DNA of 64,000 bases from Megaleporinus macrocephalus (Eukaryota > Chordata > Actinopteri > Characiformes > Anostomidae), in assembly GCA_021613375.1 (NCBI GenBank), contig CM038726.1, positions 4,621,062 to 4,685,061 of the forward strand. The letters are read 5' to 3'. Each line of letters begins with the position of its first letter. Positions within the stretch are counted from its first letter, which is position 1. The translations under genes and the position numbers were made by a program. Positions 21,316-35,000 of the stretch are shown one piece after another. Under the pieces are notes generated by a model that had not been told where the DNA came from, did no database searches, and was given only the letters and a program-made list of their open reading frames with translations.

Positions 21316-22314
21316 NNNNNNNNNNNNNNNNNNNNNNNNNNNNNNNNNNNNNNNNNNNNNNNNNNNNNNNNNNNNNNNNNNNNNNNNNNNNNNNNNNNNN
21401 NNNNNNNNNNNNNNNNNNNNNNNNNNNNNNNNNNNNNNNNNNNNNNNNNNNNNNNNNNNNNNNNNNNNNNNNNNNNNNNNNNNNNNNNNNNNNNNNNNNN
21501 NNNNNNNNNNNNNNNNNNNNNNNNNNNNNNNNNNNNNNNNNNNNNNNNNNNNNNNNNNNNNNNNNNNNNNNNNNNNNNNNNNNNNNNNNNNNNNNNNNNN
21601 NNNNNNNNNNNNNNNNNNNNNNNNNNNNNNNNNNNNNNNNNNNNNNNNNNNNNNNNNNNNNNNNNNNNNNNNNNNNNNNNNNNNNNNNNNNNNNNNNNNN
21701 NNNNNNNNNNNNNNNNNNNNNNNNNNNNNNNNNNNNNNNNNNNNNNNNNNNNNNNNNNNNNNNNNNNNNNNNNNNNNNNNNNNNNNNNNNNNNNNNNNNN
21801 NNNNNNNNNNNNNNNNNNNNNNNNNNNNNNNNNNNNNNNNNNNNNNNNNNNNNNNNNNNNNNNNNNNNNNNNNNNNNNNNNNNNNNNNNNNNNNNNNNNN
21901 NNNNNNNNNNNNNNNNNNNNNNNNNNNNNNNNNNNNNNNNNNNNNNNNNNNNNNNNNNNNNNNNNNNNNNNNNNNNNNNNNNNNNNNNNNNNNNNNNNNN
22001 NNNNNNNNNNNNNNNNNNNNNNNNNNNNNNNNNNNNNNNNNNNNNNNNNNNNNNNNNNNNNNNNNNNNNNNNNNNNNNNNNNNNNNNNNNNNNNNNNNNN
22101 NNNNNNNNNNNNNNNNNNNNNNNNNNNNNNNNNNNNNNNNNNNNNNNNNNNNNNNNNNNNNNNNNNNNNNNNNNNNNNNNNNNNNNNNNNNNNNNNNNNN
22201 NNNNNNNNNNNNNNNNNNNNNNNNNNNNNNNNNNNNNNNNNNNNNNNNNNNNNNNNNNNNNNNNNNNNNNNNNNNNNNNNNNNNNNNNNNNNNNNNNNNN
22301 NNNNNNNNNNNNNN
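21316..22314. other. Assembly gap (999 N)
   Basis: A run of undetermined bases. Its right edge lies directly in tandem-repeat sequence, so the true size is probably unknown. Confidence 1.
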
Positions 22315-23060
22315 TGTAAGGGTATTTTGAGGAGTAATATTAGTATTTAAGGGTATTTTGAGAAGCAATATTAGTCTGTAAGGGTATTTAGAGGTGTAAT
22401 ATTAGTATATGAGGGCATTTAATAGAGTAATATTAGTGTTTAAATGTATTTAATAGAGTAATATTAGTCTGTAAGGGTATTCAAGGGAGTAATATTAGTA
22501 TATAAGACTATTGAATAGAGTAATATAAGTGTGTAAATGTATTTAGTGAAGTAATATTAGTCTGTAATGGTATTTAAAGGAGTAATATTAGTATATAAGA
22601 CTATTTATAGGAGTAATATTAGTGTTTGGGGCTATTAAGGGGAATAACATTAGTCTGTAGTGCTATTTTGGGGAGTAATATTACTCTGTAAGGGTATTTA
22701 AGTAATGCTAGTACATAAGGGTATTAAAAGGTGTAATATTAGTATATAAGGGCATTTAATTGAATAATATTAGTATATAAAGGTATTAAATTAAGTAATA
22801 TTAGTACGTAAAGATATTTTGAGGAGTAATATTAGTGTGTAAGGGTATTCAAATGGAATAATATTAATATACAAAGGGATTTAATGGAGTAATATTAGTA
22901 TGTAAAGGGATTTAATGGAGTAATATTAGTCTGTACGGGTATTTAGATATGTAATATTAGTATATAAAGGTATTAAATTGAGAAATATTAGTATGTTAAG
23001 ATAATTTGAGGAGTAATATTAGTATGTAAGAGTATTTAATGAAGTGATATTAGCATGTTA
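22315..23060. repeat. ~40-bp AT-rich minisatellite next to the gap
   Basis: About 18 degenerate copies of GAGTAATATTAGTATGTAAG plus GGTATTTAATG. The array starts at the gap edge and so probably extends into it. Confidence 0.94.
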
Positions 23061-23939
23061 GTAGTTACAGCAAACATGCTTCCATGAGAGCCCAACTGAT
23101 CTCCATTCCCCTCACCCCTATATTTTCACTGGATGCTCGATAGGAGATGACAATCTTCTGTCCGCTAATAGCAATGCTGAATGGGAATATCTAGTAGAAG
23201 CATCTCTTCCAATATGGAAATGATCTAAACTAGTATATACCTCAGTATATACCTCAGTATGGATCTCTGAGTATATTCAGAACAAGTGGCTTTCTGAAGA
23301 CAAATAATTGTGATAATAGTGCTGCTGGAGAGGTACGTCTGATGTTTGGTAGTATTTTAGCCCTGAACTAGAACTGGGGACGTTCTGACGATCCGGGCAT
23401 CCAGGGATCCTGCTGGACTAGAGATGGTTATGTTTTGGTTGGAACCAGTTATTTTTAATATCAAGGCAGCTTTAAGAAAAATGCAGGACTTGAGGCCACC
23501 GCATACGTATCGCGTGGCATACTCAGTTCTAAGAACGTGCCGCGGTGAGAGTGCCTTGAAGTATCACGCGTATAAGTACCAGTACTGGTAAAAAGTGGTG
23601 ACGTGCATTGACGTTGTTGTGTTGCACCATCATTCAAAACAATAGGTTACATTTTTCATAGGCTGTTCTTCAGACCTCGGTATGTAACAGGATACACAAG
23701 TAAACACGGCTAGGATGGGCACGCTGAGAGTACGCTTACTCCTTCTGGATTCCAACTGATTCTAGTTCTTTAGCGGTTGTTTCTGTTTCTGTTAGTGGTG
23801 AAACAGAAGGGATGAAGATGAGGAAAAGCTGGAGCTGAGGAGATGGATAGGCTGGCAGCATAAAGAATATATAAAAGGAAAATGGGTGTGAAGGAAGATG
23901 TAAAGGAAAAAGGCAAAGGAACAGTCACAGGTTTAGCGG
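23061..23939. other. Unique spacer between arrays
   Basis: Mixed sequence with a purine-rich end (23810-23950). No exon, RNA gene or element recognised. Confidence 0.65.
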
Positions 23940-25225
23940 AAAGGGAGAAGAATAAGCGTGTATTACACTGAATAAGGGTGTAATACAGTGAGTAAGGGTG
24001 TATTACACTGAGTAAATATGTGTTAGAGTATGTAGACGTGTATTACAGTGAGTAAGCATGTATTACAGTGAGTAGGCGTGTATTACAGTAAGTAAGCATG
24101 TATTACACTGAGTAGGCGTGTATTACAGTGAGTAAGGGTGTATTGCAGTGAGTAAGGGTGTATTGCAGTGAGTAAGGGTGTATTGCAGTGAGTAAGGGTG
24201 TATTACAGTAAGTAAGGGTTTATTATACTGAATAAGGGTGTATTACAGTAAGAAAGGGTTTATTATACTGAATATGGGTGTATTGCAGTAATTAAGGGTT
24301 TATTATACTGAATAAGAGTGTATTACAGTAAGTATAGGGTTTATTACATTGAGTAAGAGTGTAGCACTGTAAATAAGGGTTTATTACACTGAGTAAGGGT
24401 GTATTACAGTAAGTATAGGGTATATTACAGTAATTAAGTGTGTTGTACTGTAAGGGTCTATTACACTGAGTAAGGGTGTATTACAGTAAGTATAGGGTTT
24501 ATTACATTGAGTAAAGGTGTATTACAGTAAGTATTGGGTTTATTACATTATGTACGAGTGTAGTACTGTAAATAAGCGTTTGTTACACTGAATAAGGGTG
24601 TATTACAGTAAGTATAGGGTTTATTACATTGAGTAAGAGTGTAGTACTGTAAGTAAGGGTTTATTATACTGAATAAGGGCGTGTTACAGTAAGTATAGGG
24701 TTTATTACATTGAGTATGTGTGTTGTACTGTAAGTAAGGGTTTATTACACAGAGTAAGGGTGTATTACAGTAAGTATAGGGTTTATTACATTGGGTAAGA
24801 GTATAGTACTGTAAGTAAGGGTTTATTATACTGAATAGGGGTGTATTACAGTAAGTATAGGGTTTATTACATTGAGTAAGAGTATAGTACTGTAAGTAAG
24901 GGTTTATTATACTGAATAGGGGTGTATTACAGTAAGTATAGGGTTTATTACATTGAGTATGTGTGTTGTACTGTAAGTAAGGGTTTATTACACAGAGTAA
25001 GGGTGTATTACAGTAAGTATAGGGTTTATTACATTGAGTAAGAGTATAGTACTGTAAGTAAGGGTTTATTATACTGAATAGGGGTGTATTACAGTAAGTA
25101 TAGGGTTTATTACATTGAGTAAGAGTATAGTACTGTAAGTAAGGGTTTATTATACTGAATAGGGGTGTATTACAGTAAGTATAGGGTTTATTACATTGAG
25201 TAAGAGTGTTAGTTGATTAGCATGT
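23940..25225. repeat. ~20-bp minisatellite with a higher-order period
   Basis: Basic unit GTGTATTACAGTGAGTAAGG. From about 24300 it becomes a composite repeat of roughly 90-100 bp joining GTATAGGGTTTATTACATTG, AGTAAGAGTATAGTACTGTA and AGTAAGGGTTTATTATACTG. Copies at 24840-25200 are nearly identical, which suggests recent amplification. Confidence 0.95.
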
Positions 25226-25530
25226 ATTACAGTGCGTGTATATTAAATTGTGGGTATATAAGAAAGTGTATTGCTTTGTTAAAATGTGTAACTATGTTGT
25301 ATTAGAGTGCATAAGAGCATAGGAGAGTGTATAAGGCAAATTAAAATTAATAAAGGGTATATTAGGTTTGTGAAGGTGTATTACAGTGTATAAGTGTTTA
25401 TGAGAATCTCAGTGGTTGCATTAGTGTTCAAGTATATATTAGTGGGTGTGTTAAATAATTTATATTAAGTGAGTTAATTTATTTTAGAGTGTGTAACTGC
25501 AGTTTCAAATATGTTAGGGTGTATTAAAGT
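25226..25530. other. Spacer of decayed repeat sequence
   Basis: AT-rich, with scattered GTGTATTA-like motifs resembling the arrays on both sides. Probably old array sequence. No gene. Confidence 0.6.
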
Positions 25531-28500
25531 GCGTAAGGGCATATGAGAGTGTATAAGATTAGAGTGAGTAGAGTGTGTAAGAGTGAGTGGGTGGATTAGT
25601 GTGTGAGTGTATATTACTATGTGTATGGAGTATGAGAGTGTGTAACAGTGAGAGTGTATATGTCAGAGTGTGGGAATGTGAGTAAGTGAGTAGGAGAGTG
25701 TGACAGGGTGTATTAGAGTGTGTATGTGTGTGAGAGATTGTATGTGTGTGTATTAGAGTGTGTGTGTACAAAAGTGTTTGTGGGTGTGTTAGAGTGTGAA
25801 AGTGTCCATAGGAGTGTGAGTGGTTGTGTGAGTGTGATAGTTTGTATGAGAGTGTGTGTGGGTGAATTAGAGTGTGTTTGTGAGTGTGAGTGGGTGTATT
25901 AGAGTGTGTAAGTGTGTATGAGAGTATGAGTGGGTGTATTAGAGTGTGTAAGTGCTTATGAGAGTATGAGTGGGTGTATTAGAGTGTGTTTGTGAGTGGG
26001 TGTATTAGAGTGTGTAAGTGCTTATGAGAGTATGAGTGGGTGTATTAGAGTGTGTTTGTGAGTGGGTGTATTAGTGTGTGTAAGTGCTTATGAGAGTATG
26101 AGTTGGTGTATTAGAGTGTGTAAGTGCTTATGAGAGTATGAGTGGGTGTATTAGAGTGTGTTTGTGAGTGGGTGTATTAGTGTGTGTAAGTGCTTATGAG
26201 AGTATGAGTTGGTGTATTAGAGTGTGTAAGTGCTTATTAGGAGTATGAGCTGGTGTATTAGAGTGTGTTTGTGAGTGGGTGTATTAGTGTGTGTAAGTGC
26301 TTATGAGAGTATGAGTTGGTGTATTAGAGTGTGTAAGTGCTTATGAGAGTATGAGTTGGTGTATTAGAGTGTGTAAGTGCTTATGAGAGTATGAGTTGGT
26401 GTATTAGAGTGTGTAAGTGCTTATGAGAGTATGAGTTGGTGTATTAGAGTGTGTAAGTGCTTATGAAAGTATAAGTTGGTGTAGTAGAGTGTGTAAGTGT
26501 GTATGAGAGTATGAGTGGGTTTATTAGAGTGTGTAAGTGTGTATGAGAGTATGAGTTGGTGTATTAGTGTGTGTAAGTGCTTATGAGAGTATGAGTTGGT
26601 GTATTAGTGTGTGTAAGTGCTTATGAGAGTATGAGTGGGTGTATTAGAGTGTGTTTGTGAGTGTGAGTGGGTGTATTAGTGTGTGTAAGTGCTTATGAGA
26701 GTATGAGTTGGTGTATTAGAGTGTGTAAGTGCTTATGAGAGTATAAGTTAGTGTAGTAGAGTGTGTAAGTGTGTATGAGAGTATGAGTGGGTTTATTAGA
26801 GTGTGTAAGTGTGTACCAAAGTATGAGTGGATGTATTAGATGTGTGAGTGTGTACAAGAGTGTGTAATTGTGTATGAGTGTATTAATGAAGTGTGTTAGA
26901 GTGTGTATGAGAGTTTGAGTGGTTTTATTAGTGTGTATAAGGTGTATGAGAGTGTGAGTGGGTGTATTAGAATGTGTTAGTGTGTATGAGAGTGTGAGTG
27001 TGTGTATTAGAGTGTGTAAGTGTGTATGAGAGTGCACATGGGTGTATTAGAGTGTGTAAGTGTGTATGAGAGTGTACATGGGTGTATTAGAGTATGTAAG
27101 GGTGTATGAGAGTGTGTTTTAGAGTGTGTATGTGTGTATGAGACAGTGAGTGGGTGTATTAGAGTGTGTAAGTGTGTATGATAGTGTGAGTGGGTGTATT
27201 AGAGTGTGTTAGGGTCTATGAGAGTAAGAGAGGGTATATTAGAGTGTGTAAGTGTGTATGAGAGTGTGAATGGGTGTATTAGAGTTTGTTAGGGTATATG
27301 AGAGTATGAGTGGGTTTATTAGAGAGTGTGGATGTGTATGAGAGGGTGAGTGGGTTTATGAGAATGTGAGTGGGTGTATTAGAGTGTATTAGGGTGTATG
27401 AGAGTTGGTGTGGGTTTATTAGACAGTGTAAGTGTGTATGGGAGTGTGAGTGGGTGTATGAGAGTGTGTAAGGGTGTATGAGAGTGTGAGTGGGTTTATT
27501 AGAGTATACAAGTGTGTATAAGAGTGTAAGTGAGTGTATTAGAGTGTATATGGGTGTATGAGAGTGTATTAGGGTGTATTAGGGTGTATGAGAGTGTGAG
27601 TGGGTTTATTAGAGTATGTAAGAGTGTATGAAAGTGTTTGTGGGTTTATAAGAGTGTATAAGGGTGTATGAGAGTGTGATTGGGTTTATAGGTGTATGTA
27701 AGTGTGTATGAGAGTGTGCATGGGTGTATGAGACTGTGAGTGGGTTCATGAGAGTGTGAGTGGGTGTATTAGAGTGTTTAAGGGTGTATGATAGTGTGAG
27801 TGGGTGTATTAGAGTGTGTTAGGGTCTATGAGAGTAAGAGAGGGTATATTAGAGTGTGTAAGTGTGTATGAGAGTGTGAATGGGTGTATTAGAGCGTGCA
27901 AGTGTGTATGAGAGTGTGAATGGGTGTATTAGAGTTTGTTAGGGTATATGAGAGTATGAGTGGGTGTATTAGAGAGTGTGGATGTGTATGAGAGGGTGAG
28001 TGGGTTTATTAGAGTATACAAGTGTGTATAAGAGTGTAAGTGAGTGTATTAGAGTGTATATGGGTGTATGAGAGTGTGAGTGGGTGTATTAGAGTTTATT
28101 AGGGTGTATGAGAGTTGGTGTGGGTTTATTAGACAGTGTAAGTGTGTATGGGAGTGTGAGTTGGTTTATTAGAGTATATAAGGATGTATGAGAATGTGAT
28201 TGGGTTTATTAGAGTATATAAGGATGTATGAGAGTGTGAGTGGGTGTATTAGAGTATATAAGAGTGTATGGGAGTGTGAGTGGGTGTATGAGAGTGTATA
28301 AGGATGTATGAGAGTGTTAGTGAGTTTATTAGAGTATATAAGGATGTACGAGAGTGTGAGTGGGTGTATTAGAGTATATAAGAGTGTATGGGAGTGTGAG
28401 TAGGTGTATGAGAGTGTATAAGGATGTATGAGAGTGTGAGTTGGTTTATTAGAGTATATAAGGATGTATGAGAATGTGATTGGGTTTATTAGAGTATATA

Positions 28501-29162
28501 AGCGTGTATGAGAATGTGGGTGGGTTTATGAGAGTGTGAGTGGGTGTATGAGAGTGTGAGTGGGTGTATTAGAGTGTATAAGGGTGTATGAGAGTGTGAG
28601 TGAGTTTATTAGAGTATGTAAGTGTGTATGAAAGTGTTTGTGGGTGTATGAGAGTATATAAGAGTGTATGGGAGTGTGAGTGGGTGTATGAGAGTGTATA
28701 AGGATGTATGAAAGTGTGAGTGAGTTTATTAGAGTATGTAAGTGTGTATGAAAGTGTTTGTGGGTTTATAAGAGTGTATAAGGGTTTATGAGAGTGTACG
28801 TGGGTGTATTAGAGTATATAAGAGTGTATGAGAATGTGATTGGGTTTATTAGAGTATATAAGGATGTATGAGAGTGTGAGTTGGTTTATTAGAGTATATA
28901 AGGATGTACGAGAGTGTGAGTGGGTGTATGAGAGTATATAAGAATGTATGGGAGTGTGAGTGGGTGTATCAGAGTGTATAAGGATGTATGAGAGTGTGAG
29001 TTGGTTTATTAGAGTATATAAGGATGTATGAGAATGTGATTGGGTTTATTAGAGTATATAAGCGTGTATGAGAATGTGGGTGGGTTTATGAGAGTGTGAG
29101 TGGGTGTATGAGAGTGTGAGTGGGTGTATTAGAGTGTATAAGGGTGTATGAGAGTGTGAGTT
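25531..29162. repeat. 3.6-kb TG/AG-rich minisatellite (~40-bp units)
   Basis: Around 90 copies of GGGTGTATTAGAGTGTGTAA plus GTGTGTATGAGAGTGTGAGT, with many variants. Longer duplications are visible: 28441-28600 recurs at 29001-29160 (560-bp shift), and the AGGGTCTATGAGAGTAAGAG variant occurs near 27210 and 27820. The array stops abruptly at 29162. Confidence 0.96.
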
Positions 29163-30037
29163 CTCTGCTGGTGCTGCCGTGTCAGCTATACTTTGAGGCT
29201 TAATTATTCTTTTTGCTCTATGAACGTTAGCGATGTTGCTCAAGTGGTATCTTTACAGGAGAGGCCAAATACTGTCTTTACTTTCTATGTAAGTCAATGG
29301 AACCAAATGCTATGCCATAAATGTAAACATTAGAGACCATCCCCTGGAAATGTGGTTTTTGAGACATTCAGGGGATCCAAGAGGTAACGTATAGGTATGT
29401 ATGTTTTAGATAATGGACATACGGCTACATGACCATGAATTACGTGACCATACTGACCATTCCATATGGTATTACAGTCAAGTATTCCTGTTGTGTGGAT
29501 GAACTGCATTACAGCTCTTGTTTTAGGAATGCTGTTTTGAGTTGTTCACCTGGCACACGTAGCAATTCCCAAATGTCTGGCTTTTATTTTAGGCTAAGAC
29601 TGCGACGTCCTTCTGCTCTGGTCTATTGTTTCCTCTACATGGCCACCCTTTCTCCAATTAGCATGTGCACTGTTGCGTGACACGATTTTAATGACCCAAA
29701 CTTCTAATTGCTACCCATCGGAGACATTCCCTTTTTTCATTTATACATATATTATGATTGATTTTACAGTTTACTGAAGACGTAGTTAAAATGCGGAGGG
29801 CTTGAGAACCTTTAGGTTTAGAGTTCTTCTGCACTGGTTAGCTTGGTTAAGGCAATGCTAGGTGGCATTCAGACTGACATTCACTGCAGCGGTTTGTAAA
29901 TGTCACTCGGGTTTGTTCTCAGGCGTGGATGGATGCATGTGTTTTGCCTTCAGGAGCTCTTGAGTCTAAATGTCTGCTTTTAGTCCAGCTTATGGCTGTT
30001 TGAGTAAAGAAGAACATGCACAGGTGTTTGTGTCTGT
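29163..30037. other. Unique spacer with one dispersed repeat
   Basis: No exon recognised. The stretch 29250-29322 (ACAGGAGAGGCCAAA ... AAGTCAATGGAACC) is matched in reverse orientation at 59758-59826. Confidence 0.6.
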
Positions 30038-30328
30038 CCTTCCACTGTGAGAAGACACCACAGTGCTATGGGATCTGTTTAAGAAGCTTCTCACTCTTCA
30101 ATCAAATAAGCTGAGCAATGGACTGACCACCCCAGAGTCTACACCTCAACAAAGCTGAATGTGTTTGAGGTTCTCTAGATGGTGAGAAGCAATGATTGAG
30201 GTTCTGGACTCTGGGGTGGTCAGTCCAATGTTCAGCTTCTTTGTGTCTGTATCTCCCATTCTCAACAAGGGGTTTCTTGTACAGCTACACATCCTTTCAG
30301 GCTGAGACGTCTTCTCACAGTGGAAGCA
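30038..30328. mobile_element. Fold-back element / MITE, ~290 bp
   Basis: The ends CCTTCCACTGTGAGAAGAC and GTCTTCTCACAGTGGAAGC are inverted copies. Internally, ATGGACTGACCACCCCAGAG pairs with CTCTGGGGTGGTCAGTCCAA. The whole segment can fold into an imperfect hairpin. No coding capacity. Confidence 0.75.
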
Positions 30329-30429
30329 AGCACAGAAACACCGGTTGATGTTCTCAAATCTGATGCAGGAATGGAGTTTGAGGTTCTCCTCGCTCTCAGC
30401 TTTAAAAGCTGTTTACCTGATAGGGACAG

Positions 30430-31080
30430 TGTTGGTGAGCTGGTTGAGTTTTCGATTGGTTATGGCTAGTTCACCTCTGTCTTAGGCTGTGGATTGGTTG
30501 AGTTGGTGATGGGTAGAGGTTAGTTCACCTCAGTCTTGGGCTGTGGACTGGTTGTGTCAATGATGGGTAGGGGCTAGTTCACCTGTTTTGGGCTGTGGGT
30601 TGGTTGAGTTGGCGATGAACAGCGGCTGGTTCACCTAAGGCTTGGCTTTGGATTTATTAAGTCAATGATGGGTAGGGGCTAATTTATCTCAGTCTTGTGC
30701 TGTGGGTTGGTTGAGTTGGCGATGAATAACGGCTGGTTCACCTCAGGCTTGGCTGTGGATTGGTTGAGTTGGCAGTGGGTAGCAGTTAGTTCACCTCAGC
30801 CTGGGCTGTGGATTGGTTGAGTTGGCAATGAGTAGCGACTAGGTCACCAGAGTCTTGGGCTGTGGGCTGGTTGAGTTGGTGTTTGGTTATGGCTAGTTCA
30901 CCAGAGTCTTGGGCTGTGGATTGGTTGAGTTGGTGATGGGTAGAGGCTAGTTCTCCTCAGTCTTGGGCTGTGGGTTGGTTGAGTTGGCGATGAATAGCGG
31001 CTGGTTCACCTCAGGCTCGGCATTGGATTTGTTAAGTCAATGAAGGGTAGGGGCTAATTCACCTCAGTCTGGGAAAAAAC
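30430..31080. repeat. ~54-60-bp minisatellite
   Basis: About 11 copies of GGCTGTGGATTGGTTGAGTT plus GGTGATGGGTAG and GGCTAGTTCACCTCAGTCTT, moderately diverged. Confidence 0.93.
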
Positions 31081-31737
31081 CCTCTACTTGCTTACACCGT
31101 ATGACACACTGTTATCTATGTAAATAATATAAAACAATATAAATCCCATCATACGTCATAACAAAATAATAAGAATAATTTAGTATCCTCTGCCTTTTAG
31201 ATGGTTCTAGTCACTCTTGCCTGTTCCCTGCCTTTACTCTGAACACTCCCCCACTGGTGTGTCAAGTATATTAATGCTCAGCAGATTCAATGCTCAATGG
31301 TGGTGAGAATGCAGTGTATATTATACTGCAAACGCAGGGCCTTTGGGTGTGAGCATGGCTCTGGATCCTGCAGTCGGCTGTGATTTTAGCAGGAATATTG
31401 CATCTTTCAGCTGTTATATGTATTAGCCATCAAGACTTTATGGTTTTTTATATGGTCCCTGTTTTCTAGTCTAAGTGCTTTAGAGTCCAACCTTGAAAAG
31501 ACATTTAACTCTCATAGTGTGTTAAAAGAAATTACATGTATAACATTTCAGGTCAAATTAAACCAACAAGGGTCACGTAAAGCAGTAATACTTTATCATA
31601 CATTCTCAGAAGATTCAGACAGATTATATATACATATACTTGACAAGTATTTAATAAATGTTTTCTTTTGGGAGGGTAACTAGTATTTCAGACAAGTGGA
31701 GATGGGCCAAATTGATCCAGTGCTCAGGACCAGATGC
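31081..31737. other. AT-rich spacer, no gene seen
   Basis: No exon, RNA or recognisable element. Confidence 0.65.
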
Positions 31738-31985
31738 ACTAAGACCTTTGTGTCAGAGAGAGCAGGAGTAGGAGGATACCAGTGTAGAGGAAAAGAAGAG
31801 GAGCAGGAGAAGGAGGAGACTAGTGCAGAAGAACAGAGTGAACAGGAGTAGGAGGAGACCAGTGTACAGGGATAGAGTGAGCAGGAGTAGGAGGACGCCA
31901 GTGTAGAATAGAAGGAGAGGAGCAGGAGAAAAAGGAGACCAGTGTAGAAGGACAAAGAGAGCAGGAGTAGGAGGAAACTGGACTG
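31738..31985. repeat. ~33-36-bp purine-rich VNTR
   Basis: Seven copies of GAGCAGGAGTAGGAGGAGAC plus CAGTGTAGA. The plus strand is mostly purine. Confidence 0.93.
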
Positions 31986-32058
31986 GAGCTGTGGAGTTCA
32001 CTGAATGGTGGCTATTAGCTATGAAATACCTGAAATGGAGATACTGACGCTGACCTTT

Positions 32059-35000
32059 AACTACAGATGGTAGATTTCACTGATCTGGATGTATAGATGT
32101 TAGCTTTACTCTCACTGATCTGGATGTATAGATGTTAGCTTTACTCTCACTGATCTGGAGGTATAGATGTTAGCTTTACTCTTACTGATCTGGATGTATA
32201 GATGTTAGCTTTACTCCCACTGATCTGGAGGTATAGATGTTAGCTTTACTCTCACTGATCTGGAGCAATGGATGTTAACTTTACTCTCACTGATCCAGAC
32301 CAATGGATGTTAGCTTTACTCCCACTGATCTGGATGTATAGATGTTAGCTTTACTCTCACTGATCTGGATGTATAGATGTTAGCTTTACTCCCACTGATC
32401 TGGAGGTATAGATGTTAGCTTTACTCTCACTGATCTGGAGCAATGGATGTTAACTTTACTCTCACTGATCCAGACCAATGGATGTTAGCTTTACTCCCAC
32501 TGATCTGGAGGTATAGATGTTAGCTTTACTCCCACTGATCTGGAGGTATAGATGTTAGCTTTACTCCCACTGATCTGGAGGTATAGATGTTAGCTTTACT
32601 CCCACTGATCTGGAGGTATAGATGTTAGCTTTACTCCCACTGATCTGAAGCTATGTATGTTAGCTTTACTCCCACTGATCTGGAGCTATGTATGTTAGCT
32701 TTACTCCCACTGATCTGAAGCTATGTATGTTAGCTTTACTCCCACTGATCTGGAGCTATGTATGTTAGCTTTACTCCCACTGATCTGAAGCTATGTATGT
32801 TAGCTTTACTCCCACTGATCTGGAGCTATGTATGTTAGCTTTACTCCCACTGATCTGAAGCTATGTATGTTAGCTTTACTCCCACTGATCTGGAGCTATG
32901 TATGTTAGCTTTACTCCCACTGATCTGGAGCTATGTATGTTAGCTTTACTCCCACTGATCTGAAGCTATGTATGTTAGCTTTACTCCCACTGATCTGGAG
33001 CTATGTATGTTAGCTTTACTCCCACTGATCTGGAGCAATGTATGTTAGCTTTACTCTCACTGATCTGGAGCTATGTATGTTAGCTTTACTCCCACTGATC
33101 TGGAGGTATAGATGTTAGCTTTACTCCCACTGATCTGGAGGTATAGATGTTAGCTTTACTCCCACTGATCTGGAGCTATGTATGTTAGCATTACTCCCAC
33201 TGATCTGGAGCTATGTATGTTAGCTTTACTCTCACTGATCCAGACCAATGGATGTTAGCTTTACTCTCACTGATCTGGAGGTATAGATGTTAGCTTTACT
33301 CCCACTGATCTGGAGGTATAGATGTTAGCTTTACTCCCACTGATCTGGAGGTATAGATGTTAGCTTTACTCCCACTGATCTGGAGGTATAGATGTTAGCT
33401 TTACTCCCACTGATCTGAAGCTATGTATGTTAGCTTTACTCTCACTGATCTGGAGCTATGTATGTTAGCTTTACTCTCACTGATCTGGAGCAATGGATGT
33501 TAACTTTACTCTCACTGATCCAGACCAATGGATGTTAGCTTTACTCTCACTGATCTGGAGGTATAGATGTTAGCTTTACTCCCACTGATCTGGAGGTATA
33601 GATGTTAGCTTTACTCCCACTGATCTGGAGGTATAGATGTTAGCTTTACTCCCACTGATCTGAAGCTATGTATGTTAGCTTTACTCCCACTGATCTGGAG
33701 CTATGTATGTTAGCTTTACTCCCACTGATCTGAAGCTATGTATGTTAGCTTTACTCCCACTGATCTGAAGCTATGTATGTTAGCTTTACTCCCACTGATC
33801 TGGAGCTATGTATGTTAGCTTTACTCTCACTGATCCGGAGCAATGGATGTTAACTTTACTCTCACTGATCCAGACCAATGGATGTTAGCTTTACTCTCAC
33901 TGATCTGGAGGTATAGATGTTAGCTTTACTCCCACTGATCTGGAGGTATAGATGTTAGCTTTACTCCCACTGATCTGGAGGTATAGATGTTAGCTTTACT
34001 CCCACTGATCTGAAGCTATGTATGTTAGCTTTACTCCCACTGATCTGGAGCTATGTATGTTAGCTTTACTCCCACTGATCTGAAGCTATGTATGTTAGCT
34101 TTACTCCCACTGATCTGGAGCTATGTATGTTAGCTTTACTCCCACTGATCTGAAGCTATGTATGTTAGCTTTACTCCCACTGATCTGGAGCTATGTATGT
34201 TAGCTTTACTCCACTGATCTGAAGCTATGTATGTTAGCTTTACTCCCACTGATCTGGAGCTATGTATGTTAGCTTTACTCCCACTGATCTGGAGCTATGT
34301 ATGTTAGCTTTACTCCCACTGATCTGAAGCTATGTATGTTAGCTTTACTCCCACTGATCTGGAGCTATGTATGTTAGCTTTACTCCCACTGATCTGGAGC
34401 AATGTATGTTAGCTTTACTCTCACTGATCTGGAGCTATGTATGTTAGCTTTACTCCCACTGATCTGGAGGTATAGATGTTAGCTTTACTCCCACTGATCT
34501 GGAGGTATAGATGTTAGCTTTACTCCCACTGATCTGGAGCTATGTATGTTAGCATTACTCCCACTGATCTGGAGCTATGTATGTTAGCTTTACTCTCACT
34601 GATCCAGACCAATGGATGTTAGCTTTACTCTCACTGATCTGGAGGTATAGATGTTAGCTTTACTCCCACTGATCTGGAGGTATAGATGTTAGCTTTACTC
34701 CCACTGATCTGGAGGTATAGATGTTAGCTTTACTCCCACTGATCTGGAGGTATAGATGTTAGCTTTACTCCCACTGATCTGAAGCTATGTATGTTAGCTT
34801 TACTCTCACTGATCTGGAGCTATGTATGTTAGCTTTACTCTCACTGATCTGGAGCAATGGATGTTAACTTTACTCTCACTGATCCAGACCAATGGATGTT
34901 AGCTTTACTCTCACTGATCTGGAGGTATAGATGTTAGCTTTACTCCCACTGATCTGGAGGTATAGATGTTAGCTTTACTCCCACTGATCTGGAGGTATAG

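Noticed and set aside
21262..22368. Three open frames of about 350-360 codons
   Set aside because: Almost entirely translation of undetermined bases in the assembly gap.
29429..29680. 83-codon open frame in the spacer
   Set aside because: No recognisable domain, no splice or promoter context.
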